The notes: a model not told the origin generated them from the letters alone. DNA of 19,099 nt from Haladaptatiplasma sp964454575 (GCA_964454575.1 CAYVTG010000031.1:1-19099); one strand, 5' to 3'; shown: positions 7,934 to 15,636, counted from the stretch's first letter. Made by a program: numbers and translations.

Positions 7934-9067
7934 TTGTACGATGTATTGGTAGTTGGTGGTGGTCCCGTCGGATCGAAGGTCGCTGAGAGAGCGGCTAAAG
8001 CGGGTTTCGATGTTAAGGTACTGGAGGAAGACAGGTGCATCGGTGTACCGGTTCAGTGCGCAGGCCTGGTGTCTCCCAGAGTGGTAGAGATGACAAAAAC
8101 TAGATCTGTTATCGGCGAATTCCGTAAAGCGGTGATCCATCCGCCGAATTCCAAGGAACTGGCCCTGGAATCGCCGCAAAGCCGGGCTTTTGTTCTCGAC
8201 CGAGCTTCATTCGACAGAGAGATGGCGATAAAGGCTATCAATGCTGGAGCAGATGTGGAACTTGGGTGCAGGGTAAATTCTTGGAAAGATGGGGTTATAG
8301 GGTACACACAAGATGGCATCCATAGAACCGCTGAATCGCGTATAACTGTCGGTGCAGATGGTCCGAGCTCCATACTGCGTCGTATATCTGGTTTGCCCGG
8401 ACCGAACGAACTCATACCGGGAATACAGGCGATCGTGGGCAGGGGATCTGATGGAATCCATATCTACGTCGGCAATAAGCTCGCCCCGGGGTTTTTCGCA
8501 TGGTCCGTTCCGCATCCGGCAGGCACGATTTACGGACTCGGAGCGGATGACGGACAGGCCTATGGGTATTTACGGAATTTTTTAAAGTCGCAAGGTGTTG
8601 CGGATAAGATACTCGGACTGCAGGCCGGTACCATACCGCTGGGAGTTATGGATAGAACCGTAGAGGATGGTCTGATGCTCGTGGGGGATGCGGCCTGCCA
8701 GGTAAAACCGCTGTCCGGTGGTGGACTCTATACCGGTCTTGTAGCTGCCGACCACTGCGCGGACGTACTGATAGAAGCTTTGGAAACCGAGGACACCTCC
8801 AAAGGATCCCTTGAAAAATATGATAGACGTTGGCAGAAAGATCTAAAACGTGAGATATCAAGGGGGATGTGGATGAGAAAAATATACCGTGGATTCAGCG
8901 ATAAAGACCTGGACAAACTGTTCGATTCTCTAAGAGATCAAAAAATACTGGATATCATCGGTGAGAAGGGAGATATAGACTATCCGTCAGCGCTGGCGAA
9001 GTCTGTTCTCAAGACGTCTCCTAAACTGCTTAAATTTGCCGGACCATTGATTAAGAACCTGTTCTAG
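7934..9067 (+). CDS. Geranylgeranyl reductase family FAD-dependent oxidoreductase
   Basis: The protein has 377 residues. It is a flavoprotein of the family that saturates isoprenoid chains of archaeal membrane lipids (digeranylgeranylglycerophospholipid reductase and relatives), acting at the membrane face. The FAD-binding Rossmann motif is at the very N-terminus (VVGGGPVGSKVAE, Gly8-Gly13). PVQCAGLVSP follows, in the place of the family's Cys-containing loop. ADGPSSILRR comes mid-protein and FFAWSVPHPAG corresponds to the family's substrate-channel motif. The second FAD motif is LVGDAACQVKPLSGGG (Asp252). Length is normal. The only in-frame start that keeps the full Rossmann motif is a TTG at 7934, with no Shine-Dalgarno and a stop codon nine codons further upstream (7901). 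Its last 81 bases overlap the end of the opposing membrane-protein gene. Family is firm; the exact substrate (phospholipid, quinone or other prenyl chain) is not determined. Confidence 0.85.
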   Translation: MYDVLVVGGGPVGSKVAERAAKAGFDVKVLEEDRCIGVPVQCAGLVSPRVVEMTKTRSVIGEFRKAVIHPPNSKELALESPQSRAFVLDRASFDREMAIKAINAGADVELGCRVNSWKDGVIGYTQDGIHRTAESRITVGADGPSSILRRISGLPGPNELIPGIQAIVGRGSDGIHIYVGNKLAPGFFAWSVPHPAGTIYGLGADDGQAYGYLRNFLKSQGVADKILGLQAGTIPLGVMDRTVEDGLMLVGDAACQVKPLSGGGLYTGLVAADHCADVLIEALETEDTSKGSLEKYDRRWQKDLKREISRGMWMRKIYRGFSDKDLDKLFDSLRDQKILDIIGEKGDIDYPSALAKSVLKTSPKLLKFAGPLIKNLF

Positions 9068-9790
9068 CCACGGGAATGAGTTGTATTCTTCCTGCATATA
9101 AAGCATGACTGCGAATATCCCGAAGAAGGCAGCCAGCCCTCCGAGCAGATATTGAGGCCAGCGCGGTATAGATGTTTTCACCGTAAAACTTGTATCCGGT
9201 ATGATCCCGTTGACCTCCAGATGAGTGATGTTTATACTGCCCGAGTAATAGGGGGCATCGGCCTCTCCGGGCCGTTTTGTTGCAAAAGACCACTCCTCAT
9301 CGGTGAAGTAACCTCTGGAACGCATCACGCTGCGATTGCCGGTGGGCTCGTATGTGAACTCTATCTCGAACCGTACGAAGTAAACTCCCTTCGCAGTTTT
9401 CTTCTCGGTAAGGATTGTAAGATCCAAGGGGAAAGTACCGCCGCTGGGTAATACTTGAAGTCCGAAAGTGTCTGATGTAGTGCCTGTTGATTTGAAAACC
9501 GGTGGGTTCTCCACTTCAGATATATTCTTTTCGAAGTCCAAAGTTGCATAACGGTATATCTCGGTGGTGAATATTACGTCCACAAAGTCTCCGTCATACT
9601 GATTGCTTATATTGAAAGATAATCTACCAGATTCCGACGGCCGGATGATAGGGGTCGAAAACTCGGAAAGGATCTTGTTTGCTTTACCGGGTTCGGAAAC
9701 CTCCGTAACGTAGGCCTGGATACTCCCTGTTGTGATAAAGAATACCATGAACAATGTTAATGCCGTGGTAAATAGCGCTTTATATCGCAT
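8987..9790 (-). CDS. Type I single-pass membrane protein, unknown function
   Basis: The protein has 267 residues. A signal peptide (about 1-26) precedes an extracellular beta-rich region (about 27-205) whose style, including RPSESGRLSFNISNQ, suggests Ig- or NEW3-like sandwich folds. One transmembrane helix (about 212-232, LLGGLAAFFGIFAVMLYM) follows, then a strongly basic cytoplasmic tail of 35 residues (FRRRLENRLRQR). This is a clear outside-to-inside topology. Several Asn-x-Ser/Thr sites in the ectodomain could be glycosylated. The start ATG at 9790 lies about 25-30 bases from a TATA element shared with the divergent Taw2 gene. The tail is encoded in the 81-base overlap with the oxidoreductase gene. 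I do not recognise a family; a surface structural or adaptor role is a guess. Confidence 0.75.
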   Translation of the reverse strand: MRYKALFTTALTLFMVFFITTGSIQAYVTEVSEPGKANKILSEFSTPIIRPSESGRLSFNISNQYDGDFVDVIFTTEIYRYATLDFEKNISEVENPPVFKSTGTTSDTFGLQVLPSGGTFPLDLTILTEKKTAKGVYFVRFEIEFTYEPTGNRSVMRSRGYFTDEEWSFATKRPGEADAPYYSGSINITHLEVNGIIPDTSFTVKTSIPRWPQYLLGGLAAFFGIFAVMLYMQEEYNSFPWLEQVLNQWSGKFKQFRRRLENRLRQR

Positions 9791-9810
9791 CTTAACATCA
9801 CAGTATCTAA

Positions 9811-9825
9811 TAGGTATAAAATACT
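9811..9825. promoter_or_regulatory. Shared divergent TATA element
   Basis: GGTATAAAATAC on the plus strand reads GTATTTTATACC on the minus strand, so one near-palindromic element centred near 9819 fits a TATA box in both directions. A start about 27 bases to the right (about 9846) leaves a six-base leader for Taw2 (ATG 9852). A start about 27 bases to the left (about 9792) makes the membrane-protein mRNA leaderless (ATG 9790). Confidence 0.6.
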
Positions 9826-9851
9826 TATGCGAAAAGCTCTATGGTTTAAAG

Positions 9852-10850
9852 ATGACAAAAAAACTTCCCGTGATGGAAGTACCCCTGGAAGACGGAAAAC
9901 GTGCTCTTAAAAAGATAAAAAGAGACGGGATTTTAGATCCCGAACGGGAAGTCATGCCCATGGGAGATAAACTGGTGATACCGGTAACATCCGGCGGTAA
10001 CGGAACCTCTGATAGATTGCCAGTAAAAACAAAGGTTCCTTCTCCTTTCGAAAACGTAGCGGCGGATGCGGATATACCTGTGCGCTTGAAATCTCTGCTG
10101 CCGGAACGGTGGGAGCGCATCGGAGATGTACTGTTGCTGAAGTTAGAAGACGACTTACTGCCATATAAAAGAGATATAGCCGGATCTTATGCCCGAGAAC
10201 TTGGTATGAAAACCGTCGCCTTACAGGGCGATATCTCAGGACAGACACGGGAGCCGTACATAGAAGTTATATACGGTACGGAAACGGAAACTGTACACCT
10301 GGAGAACGGCGTGAAGTTCATGCTGGATACCGCCAAGATAATGTTCTCCAGCGGCAACATAGACGAACGTATCCGTATGTCGAAGTTGGAGATCAAAAAC
10401 GAAACTGTCGTCGACATGTTCGCCGGCATAGGATACTTCAGCCTACCCATGGCCGTACACTCCGACCCGGGGAGAATTTATTCTCTCGAGATAAATCCCG
10501 TAGCCCATGGGTACCTAAACGAGAACTGCCGGATCAACGATGTTGAAGATGTCGTCAGACCCGTTTTGGGAGACAATCGGGATTTTGTATGTGATGAACC
10601 TGTGGACCGAGTGGTCATGGGCTATCTGCACGATACCTGGAGATACCTCTTCAAAGCCATGGAACTGCTGGACGGCGAAGGTGTCATACATTATCACACA
10701 CTTGCAAGGGAGAGAAAAATAAGTGAGGACGTGAACCGGCAGTTAGAGAAAGGCGGATCGCGGCGTTACGAGATCACCGAACTACGCAGTATCAAGTCCT
10801 ACGCACCCCGTATCTACCACGTGGTTGCAGATGTGGCTATCGAACCATAA
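9852..10850 (+). CDS. taw2: Taw2-type tRNA 4-demethylwyosine aminocarboxypropyltransferase (Trm5/TYW2 family)
   Basis: The protein has 332 residues. Taw2 transfers the 3-amino-3-carboxypropyl group of S-adenosylmethionine to 4-demethylwyosine at position 37 of tRNA-Phe, a step of wyosine-derivative synthesis in archaea. The class I methyltransferase fold is plain: motif I DMFAGIGYFSLPMA (Asp188), then YSLEINPVAHGYLNEN (acidic ribose-binding residue) and GDNRD. The GYF rather than GPF in motif I, and the late VIHYHTLARE segment, match TYW2/Taw2 better than Trm5 (m1G37 methyltransferase). The frame is open 40 codons further upstream, but the ATG at 9852 gives the normal family N-terminus and fits the promoter. 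The extended frame would also run back through the divergent gene's promoter and start. Trm5 is the main alternative. Neither Taw1 nor Trm5 is visible nearby. Confidence 0.82.
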   Translation: MTKKLPVMEVPLEDGKRALKKIKRDGILDPEREVMPMGDKLVIPVTSGGNGTSDRLPVKTKVPSPFENVAADADIPVRLKSLLPERWERIGDVLLLKLEDDLLPYKRDIAGSYARELGMKTVALQGDISGQTREPYIEVIYGTETETVHLENGVKFMLDTAKIMFSSGNIDERIRMSKLEIKNETVVDMFAGIGYFSLPMAVHSDPGRIYSLEINPVAHGYLNENCRINDVEDVVRPVLGDNRDFVCDEPVDRVVMGYLHDTWRYLFKAMELLDGEGVIHYHTLARERKISEDVNRQLEKGGSRRYEITELRSIKSYAPRIYHVVADVAIEP

Positions 10851-10896
10851 CACAAAGGTTTTATGCTCTTCGATATATTCCTCTTGTGGTGAATCC

Positions 10897-11886
10897 ATGC
10901 CGATATGCCCTAACTGTGAAAATTTTTACACATTTGAAGAGGAAAGAACAGGCAGGTGTCCCAGGTGCGGTTATGATACCGGTTATGAACCGCCGAGAGG
11001 TACAAAAAAAACGGGAACCGATATCTCGGGAACGTTATCCTTGGCATTCGGTATGTTCAAAGACAACTTCACTACCATCTTTGTTTACCTGTTGATACCT
11101 ATATTGATCGTATCCTCCATCAATATCTTCTCTATGTGGACCTTGCAATCCGCCTTTGAACCTCTGGCCGCCGGAGAGATGGACGAAGAAAATTTTGAGG
11201 AGATGTTCAACCTGATTTACATGATATTTTTAATATTTCTACCGCTCAGTATGATCAGCTGGATGATAGAGATGCTGTTCGCCGGTGGGATCGTGGGTAT
11301 GGTAAAGGAGGGATATCACGGTAAACCGATGAAGGCGGATACCGGCTTTAAAGTGATCAAAAAACACCCCCTCGGATTGATAGGTGCCAGCATAATCCTG
11401 ACGATAATAGTCTCCTTTGGCACCGCGTTGTGCCTGATCCCGGGGTTGATATTCTGCTACTGGTGGCTCTTCACCATACCTATACTTGTCATCGAGGGGA
11501 AGGGTATCTCGGATGCCATGTCCTCCAGCAAAAAGTTTGCCAAGGATCACGGTACCATGGGATTTACACTGGCGCTGATAATACTCATCATAATAATGAG
11601 CGCCATCGGTAGCTTGATCGGTAGTATGATCAGTGGTGTGTCACTTTACTCTTTCGATCCAACCACACAGGCGGCGATCACCTTGGGACCAAGATTTATA
11701 GCAAGCCAGATAGTCGCCAGTATAGTGAGTGTGGTCGTGACGATTATCGCGGTGATGTGTATCGCCGTGCATTACCTACGGGGTAGGCCTTCCTTCATGC
11801 AGGATGTTCCCGACTTCGGAGAATATTATAAACCACCGCCTCCACCGCCCTCGGAAGATGATTATCAGTCGCTGTACAATCGGTAA
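10897..11886 (+). CDS. Zinc-ribbon multi-pass membrane protein
   Basis: The protein has 329 residues. The N-terminus carries a CxxC...CxxC zinc ribbon (MPICPNC, then GRCPRCGYD). A linker and about six hydrophobic helices follow (around 55-75, 105-130, 160-180, 183-205, 230-252 and 275-298). The cytoplasm-style tail is proline-rich, with six consecutive Pro before an acidic end. The layout resembles archaeal membrane proteins with a glycerophosphodiester-phosphodiesterase-membrane-domain-like or YciC-like core, which have no known enzyme activity. I chose the ATG at 10897 because GGTGA lies four bases upstream and the zinc ribbon begins there; the open frame reaches back to 10825 inside the Taw2 gene. 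A TATA-like GGTTTTATGC near 10857 suggests its own promoter. The radical SAM gene follows 37 bases later. Function is unknown. Confidence 0.72.
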   Translation: MPICPNCENFYTFEEERTGRCPRCGYDTGYEPPRGTKKTGTDISGTLSLAFGMFKDNFTTIFVYLLIPILIVSSINIFSMWTLQSAFEPLAAGEMDEENFEEMFNLIYMIFLIFLPLSMISWMIEMLFAGGIVGMVKEGYHGKPMKADTGFKVIKKHPLGLIGASIILTIIVSFGTALCLIPGLIFCYWWLFTIPILVIEGKGISDAMSSSKKFAKDHGTMGFTLALIILIIIMSAIGSLIGSMISGVSLYSFDPTTQAAITLGPRFIASQIVASIVSVVVTIIAVMCIAVHYLRGRPSFMQDVPDFGEYYKPPPPPPSEDDYQSLYNR

Positions 11887-11923
11887 ATTTATGTAATCCG
11901 ACGGCGATAAATATATCGATAAT

Positions 11924-12919
11924 ATGAAGGAAGCTATGTTCTACGAAAAGGGAGCGGAAGAAATAGTTCGATGTAATCTTTGTGCCCATAACTGCATGAT
12001 AGATGATGGTAAGAGAGGTATCTGCAGCGTCCGTGAGAACATAGACGGGAAACTGTATTCCCTTGTTTACGGCAAGACGGCCTCCCTTGTTCCGGATCCT
12101 ATCGAAAAAAAACCGCTGTATCACTTTCATCCCGGAACACAGGTACTTTCATTCGGTACCATGGGCTGCAACTTCAAATGCCTGTTCTGTCAGAACGCAT
12201 CACTGGCCCGCGGAGATCCCGATAGTCAGTATATCTCCGACTTCTCAGTGGACGACATAGTTGAACGAGCTTTGAAGTACGACGGGATAGCTTGGACTTA
12301 CAACGAGCCTACGGTTTCTTACGAATTCAGCTACGACGTTTTCCGAGAGTACAAGAAAGCCGACGGCGGATACACCGTTTACGTTACCAACGGATATATG
12401 GAATTGGAACCACTGGAAAAACTGTCGGAATATCTCGATGCGGTCAACATAGACATAAAGGCTTTTACCGATGAATTTTACCATGAGATCGTAGGGGCGA
12501 AACTGCAGCCTGTGCTCAACAACGCAGTCAGAGCTGTCGAACTGGGGATACATGTAGAGATAACATATCTGATAATCCCGGAGCACAACGATGAGGCGGA
12601 AGAACTGGAAGAATTCGCCGTTTGGGTAAAAGAAAATCTGGGGGAGGATACGCCTGTTCATTTCTCAAGATTCCATCCCGCCCATCGTATGCAGGATGTT
12701 CCCGCAACGCCGCCGGACAAGATGAACGAGGCGAAGGATATCGCGCTTAAAGCGGGGCTAAACTATGTATATCTGGGAAATCTGCCGGCAGATAACAACA
12801 CACGCTGTCCGCGATGTGGTGAAACCGTTCTGGAAAGATCTTATTATTCTTCAGGTAAGCTGAAATTGAAAGACGGTAAATGCGCTAAATGCGGTAAGAA
12901 GATACCCGTCGTGTACTGA
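11924..12919 (+). CDS. amrS: AmmeMemoRadiSam system radical SAM enzyme
   Basis: The protein has 331 residues and belongs to the radical SAM branch related to pyruvate-formate-lyase activases. The cluster motif is CNFKCLFC (Cys82, Cys86, Cys89), which binds a 4Fe-4S cluster and S-adenosylmethionine. A conserved N-terminal Cys group (Cys17, Cys20, Cys24, Cys34) precedes it, and a zinc-ribbon-like tail (Cys295, Cys298, Cys320, Cys323) follows; both are usual in this subfamily. AWTYNEPTVSYEF and VNIDIKAFTDEFY are barrel motifs of the same group. Its partners are MEMO (present at 13741-14556) and AMMECR1 (not in this window). The trio is co-conserved across archaea and many bacteria, but the substrate is unresolved. 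The gene ends two bases before the end of the opposing regulator gene. Subfamily naming rests on motif recognition plus the nearby MEMO gene. Confidence 0.88.
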   Translation: MKEAMFYEKGAEEIVRCNLCAHNCMIDDGKRGICSVRENIDGKLYSLVYGKTASLVPDPIEKKPLYHFHPGTQVLSFGTMGCNFKCLFCQNASLARGDPDSQYISDFSVDDIVERALKYDGIAWTYNEPTVSYEFSYDVFREYKKADGGYTVYVTNGYMELEPLEKLSEYLDAVNIDIKAFTDEFYHEIVGAKLQPVLNNAVRAVELGIHVEITYLIIPEHNDEAEELEEFAVWVKENLGEDTPVHFSRFHPAHRMQDVPATPPDKMNEAKDIALKAGLNYVYLGNLPADNNTRCPRCGETVLERSYYSSGKLKLKDGKCAKCGKKIPVVY

Positions 12920-12921
12920 TA

Positions 12922-13701
12922 TCAGATAGCGGTGTGATCTATACGGAATTCATCTTCCCTTTCCCTATTGATGCTCTGTAGACGATCTATCATCGCTTCT
13001 GCTTCGTGTTCGGATATTATCAATGCAACGTTCAATCCGCGTTCGGCTGCGTTGATAGCGGCCTCCTGTGGCGCGAACACTATATCGGGTTCCAAGCATA
13101 TCGAGACCGCGAGTCCGTACTGCGCCTCTCCGGTGACGGCTAGGACGTCGTGATCTACGGTGCTGAGCTTATCTTCCAAACTTTTTTTCGCTTCTGTTAA
13201 CGAGTTATCGAGACCTACTTTGATGATGTATATACGACCCACATTCATCTCTGTTATACCCTGTAGGTCGCCGACTGCTAACGGTTCGCCGGGGGCGGCC
13301 GATGTGAGCGCGATCCCAGTGGAGGTTCTCCCCTTGGTATCGGCACGAAGAAATCCTCCTGCCATGTACAGACCTACCTCATCTCCTTCTTCAACGCGTT
13401 CCTCCGCCATGGCAGTACACTGTTTGATCAGGTCCATCTGCTGGCTGGCCTCGTCGATAAATGTATTTAGCTTGGCGATGACTTTTCTCACTATCTCCAT
13501 GCCCTTGGGTGTCGGATGATATTTTTTACCTGAAGTGTCGAGAAGGCCCTCTTCCTCCATCTCGGAGATATAATTGGAAACTCCCTGTTGGGTCATACCT
13601 AAAGGTGCGGATAGATCAGATAGTTTTCCCGGTCTTTCCAGTATGGCACGATACAGTATGAGAAAGCGAGTCATTTCCTTTTTATCTCTCAGAAGGTTCA
13701 T
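12922..13701 (-). CDS. Winged-helix transcriptional regulator with C-terminal sensor-like domain
   Basis: The protein has 259 residues. Residues about 10-70 form a MarR/Lrp-like winged helix (RPGKLSDLSAPLGMTQQG as helix-turn-helix, YHPTPKGMEI as the wing end). A helical linker follows, and then an alpha/beta domain (about 100-245) with hydrophobic strands such as VGLYMAGGFLRA, GRIYIIKVGL and LNVALIISEHEAEAMIDRL. That part looks like a ligand-sensing or Rossmann-like domain, with no catalytic motif I recognise. It sits directly downstream of MEMO on the same strand (39 bases between) and has its own strong leaderless promoter. Its end abuts the end of amrS. Control of the AmmeMemoRadiSam genes or of itself is an inference from position only. 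Confidence 0.75.
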   Translation of the reverse strand: MNLLRDKKEMTRFLILYRAILERPGKLSDLSAPLGMTQQGVSNYISEMEEEGLLDTSGKKYHPTPKGMEIVRKVIAKLNTFIDEASQQMDLIKQCTAMAEERVEEGDEVGLYMAGGFLRADTKGRTSTGIALTSAAPGEPLAVGDLQGITEMNVGRIYIIKVGLDNSLTEAKKSLEDKLSTVDHDVLAVTGEAQYGLAVSICLEPDIVFAPQEAAINAAERGLNVALIISEHEAEAMIDRLQSINREREDEFRIDHTAI

Positions 13702-13724
13702 CTAAAAGGATACCCTGTGCAGGA

Positions 13725-13739
13725 TGTATAAATCTTTCC
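13725..13739 (-). promoter_or_regulatory. BRE/TATA promoter of the winged-helix regulator, leaderless
   Basis: Read on the minus strand, 13739-13725 is GGAAAGATTTATACA: a BRE-like GGAAAGA followed by TTTATACA. Its TATA centre is about 28 bases from the ATG at 13701, so the mRNA should start at or next to the start codon. The BRE ends one base from the MEMO stop codon at 13741-13743. Confidence 0.7.
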
Positions 13740-13740
13740 T

Positions 13741-14556
13741 CTATCTGCACACTATTGAGGCGTAACCCACCACATCGCGCATGCTGGATATGTCGCCACT
13801 GGTAGCGTATTTTAACAGTTCGCCGGACGTACAGCCTGATCCGTGCATCATGGCCATCACCGGGCCGAAGCCACACATGGAAATGTGCTCGTCAACGACG
13901 GCTTTGTAGAGCCCCTCCGTATCGTTGGCCGTTATCATATCTATGGCTTTACCGTCTCTCTTCTCAGCTACTTCCTTCAGAACGTAATGAGAAAAATCCG
14001 TTGATGCGATCATCACGGTGTCTATATCTTTCGTGACTTCGGCTAATTTCTTTCCCAACTCCTTTGCAGTATCAAGGTCTTGTTTCAGCATGCATATCGG
14101 CACTATCCGTATATCATCCGAAATATACTGTAGGAACGGCATCTGTACTTCGACGGCGTGCTCGTTGGCGTGGGCTCTATCATCGATCTGTACCATGTCA
14201 CCTTGTAGTTCTTTTACTAAGTTTACATCGACTTTTACCGTGCCCAAAGGCGTCTCAAAATCTTCATCGCTCAGCGCTAGCTCGGCACCGAAGCCGTGAT
14301 GGTTAGGGCCTATAACGATGATAGTTTCCGGAACGCCGTCTTCGAACAATGCCTTGTACCCGTGGGCCGCTATCGGGCCTGAGTACATGTATCCCGCGTG
14401 TGGAACAACCATCCCTACTATCTCCCTGCTGTTTCCCGGTTTTCCTTTCAGCGGTCCCGGACCTAATTCATGTTCAAAACATTCTTCTATCTTTCCCTTC
14501 AAACCCTCTTTCGTTCCCGGGTAGAACTGACCCGCTACTGCTGGTTTTCTTACCAT
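13741..14556 (-). CDS. MEMO1 family protein (AmmeMemoRadiSam system protein B)
   Basis: The protein has 271 residues, the usual archaeal length. MEMO proteins share a fold with extradiol dioxygenases such as LigB. In human MEMO1 three His and one Cys line the metal site. Here the likely equivalents are His53 (VVPHAGYMYSG), His86 or His87 (IGPNHHGFG), His190 (TDFSHY) and Cys228 (MCGFGPVMAM). EHAVEVQMPFLQ at 132-143 is another family signature. N-terminal RKPAVAGQFYPG is characteristic. The start ATG has GGTGATG four bases upstream. The gene is divergent from rtcA, with an 87-base gap, and precedes the regulator on the same strand. It pairs functionally with the radical SAM enzyme at 11924-12919. 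The enzymatic activity in archaea is not settled. Confidence 0.93.
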   Translation of the reverse strand: MVRKPAVAGQFYPGTKEGLKGKIEECFEHELGPGPLKGKPGNSREIVGMVVPHAGYMYSGPIAAHGYKALFEDGVPETIIVIGPNHHGFGAELALSDEDFETPLGTVKVDVNLVKELQGDMVQIDDRAHANEHAVEVQMPFLQYISDDIRIVPICMLKQDLDTAKELGKKLAEVTKDIDTVMIASTDFSHYVLKEVAEKRDGKAIDMITANDTEGLYKAVVDEHISMCGFGPVMAMMHGSGCTSGELLKYATSGDISSMRDVVGYASIVCR

Positions 14557-14588
14557 CTCTCATCACCTATATTGTTATCCTGTTCAGG

Positions 14589-14600
14589 CATATATAAATC
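14589..14600. promoter_or_regulatory. TATA element between MEMO and rtcA
   Basis: CATATATAAATC on the plus strand is GATTTATATATG on the minus strand. On the minus strand it predicts transcription near 14568 and a leader of about 12 bases holding the GGTGATG site of MEMO. On the plus strand the same element would start near 14622. A second AT-rich stretch, GGAAAAATCTTAATG at 14608-14622, would place rtcA transcription near 14644 and is therefore an alternative rtcA promoter. Confidence 0.55.
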
Positions 14601-14643
14601 TGTCGTCGGAAAAATCTTAATGCATCGTTTCATCTGCACTACC

Positions 14644-15636
14644 ATGCTTCATATAGACGGTTCATACGGAGAGGGTGGAGGACAGATACTGAGGACCGCT
14701 GTGGCCATGTCCATGATACATCGTACGGAGATCACGATAGAAAATATACGGGCCAACCGACCGAAACCCGGGATGTCGCCTCAGCATCACATGGCGATGA
14801 GTGCCGCTGCAGAGATATGTGGGGCCGACGTAGAAGGTCTGAAGCCCGGTTCTACCCGATCAGTGTTCAACCCGGGTGAAATAAAGGGTGGCGAATACAC
14901 ATTCGATATAGGTACTGCCGGCAGCGTCACCTTGATGCTCCAGGCATTGATCCCTGCGGGACTCCACGCCGATAAGGACACTATATTTACATTGAAGGGA
15001 GGGACCGACGTAAAATGGTCTCCTCCATACGACTATTTTGAAAATGTGTTTTTAGAGCATCTTAGAAAGATGGGGGTGGATGTGACGAGTCGGCTTATCA
15101 AGCGAGGACACTATCCCAAGGGCGGCGGTGAGGTAAAGGTCACCGTAAAACCGGGGATGCCTGAGAATCCGGAGGTCGGAGATAACGTGGACAATATCGA
15201 AGGTAAGGTGTTCGTCAGTAACTTGCCAGACCATATCGCCAAGCGCATGAAAAAGGCCGCTTTGAAGGGATTGATCGACTATTGTGTGTCAATATCTACG
15301 GAGATCGGTGATTCGCCGAGTCCGGGGACTGGTATCACGCTCTGGACGACGGGGGGGAAAAGGCTGGGGTGCGGTGTGCTCGGCGAGAGGGGGGTACCGG
15401 CTGAAGACGTCGGTAAAGAGTGTGCTGTGATGCTATTGAAAGATATCGATGCCGAAGTCGATCTAGACCCGTGGTGTGCCGACCAGTTGATCCCCTATCT
15501 GACCATGGTGGGCGGTTCGGGGGAACTCAGTGTTAGAAAGGCCACCGAACATCTGCGGACCAACATATGGTTGGTGAACCAGTTCGAAGATTGCATAAAT
15601 TTAAAAGAAGGAGAAAACGTTGTTATCGAATATTGA
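14644..15636 (+). CDS. rtcA: RNA 3'-terminal phosphate cyclase
   Basis: The protein has 330 residues. RtcA uses ATP to convert a 3'-phosphate at an RNA end into a 2',3'-cyclic phosphate through an adenylylated histidine. The family start HIDGSYGEGGGQILRTA is at the N-terminus. GTAGSVTLMLQALIPAG and RGHYPKGGGEV are further signatures. TEHLRTNIW near the C-terminus contains His303, the expected nucleotide-linked residue (His309 in E. coli). The frame is open to 14470 inside the MEMO gene, and an ATG at 14620 would add eight residues. I chose 14644 because archaeal RtcA proteins normally start one or two residues before the IDGSYGEGGG motif. The next gene begins 10 bases after its stop, so the two are probably co-transcribed. 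No RtcB ligase is visible in the window. Confidence 0.93.
   Translation: MLHIDGSYGEGGGQILRTAVAMSMIHRTEITIENIRANRPKPGMSPQHHMAMSAAAEICGADVEGLKPGSTRSVFNPGEIKGGEYTFDIGTAGSVTLMLQALIPAGLHADKDTIFTLKGGTDVKWSPPYDYFENVFLEHLRKMGVDVTSRLIKRGHYPKGGGEVKVTVKPGMPENPEVGDNVDNIEGKVFVSNLPDHIAKRMKKAALKGLIDYCVSISTEIGDSPSPGTGITLWTTGGKRLGCGVLGERGVPAEDVGKECAVMLLKDIDAEVDLDPWCADQLIPYLTMVGGSGELSVRKATEHLRTNIWLVNQFEDCINLKEGENVVIEY

Noticed and set aside
9732..9851. N-terminal 40-residue extension of Taw2
   Set aside because: It would begin inside the divergent membrane-protein gene and cross its promoter; the family N-terminus and TATA spacing fit the ATG at 9852.
14470..14643. N-terminal extension of RtcA
   Set aside because: It lies mostly antisense to MEMO, and known RtcA proteins begin immediately before the IDGSYGEGGG motif.
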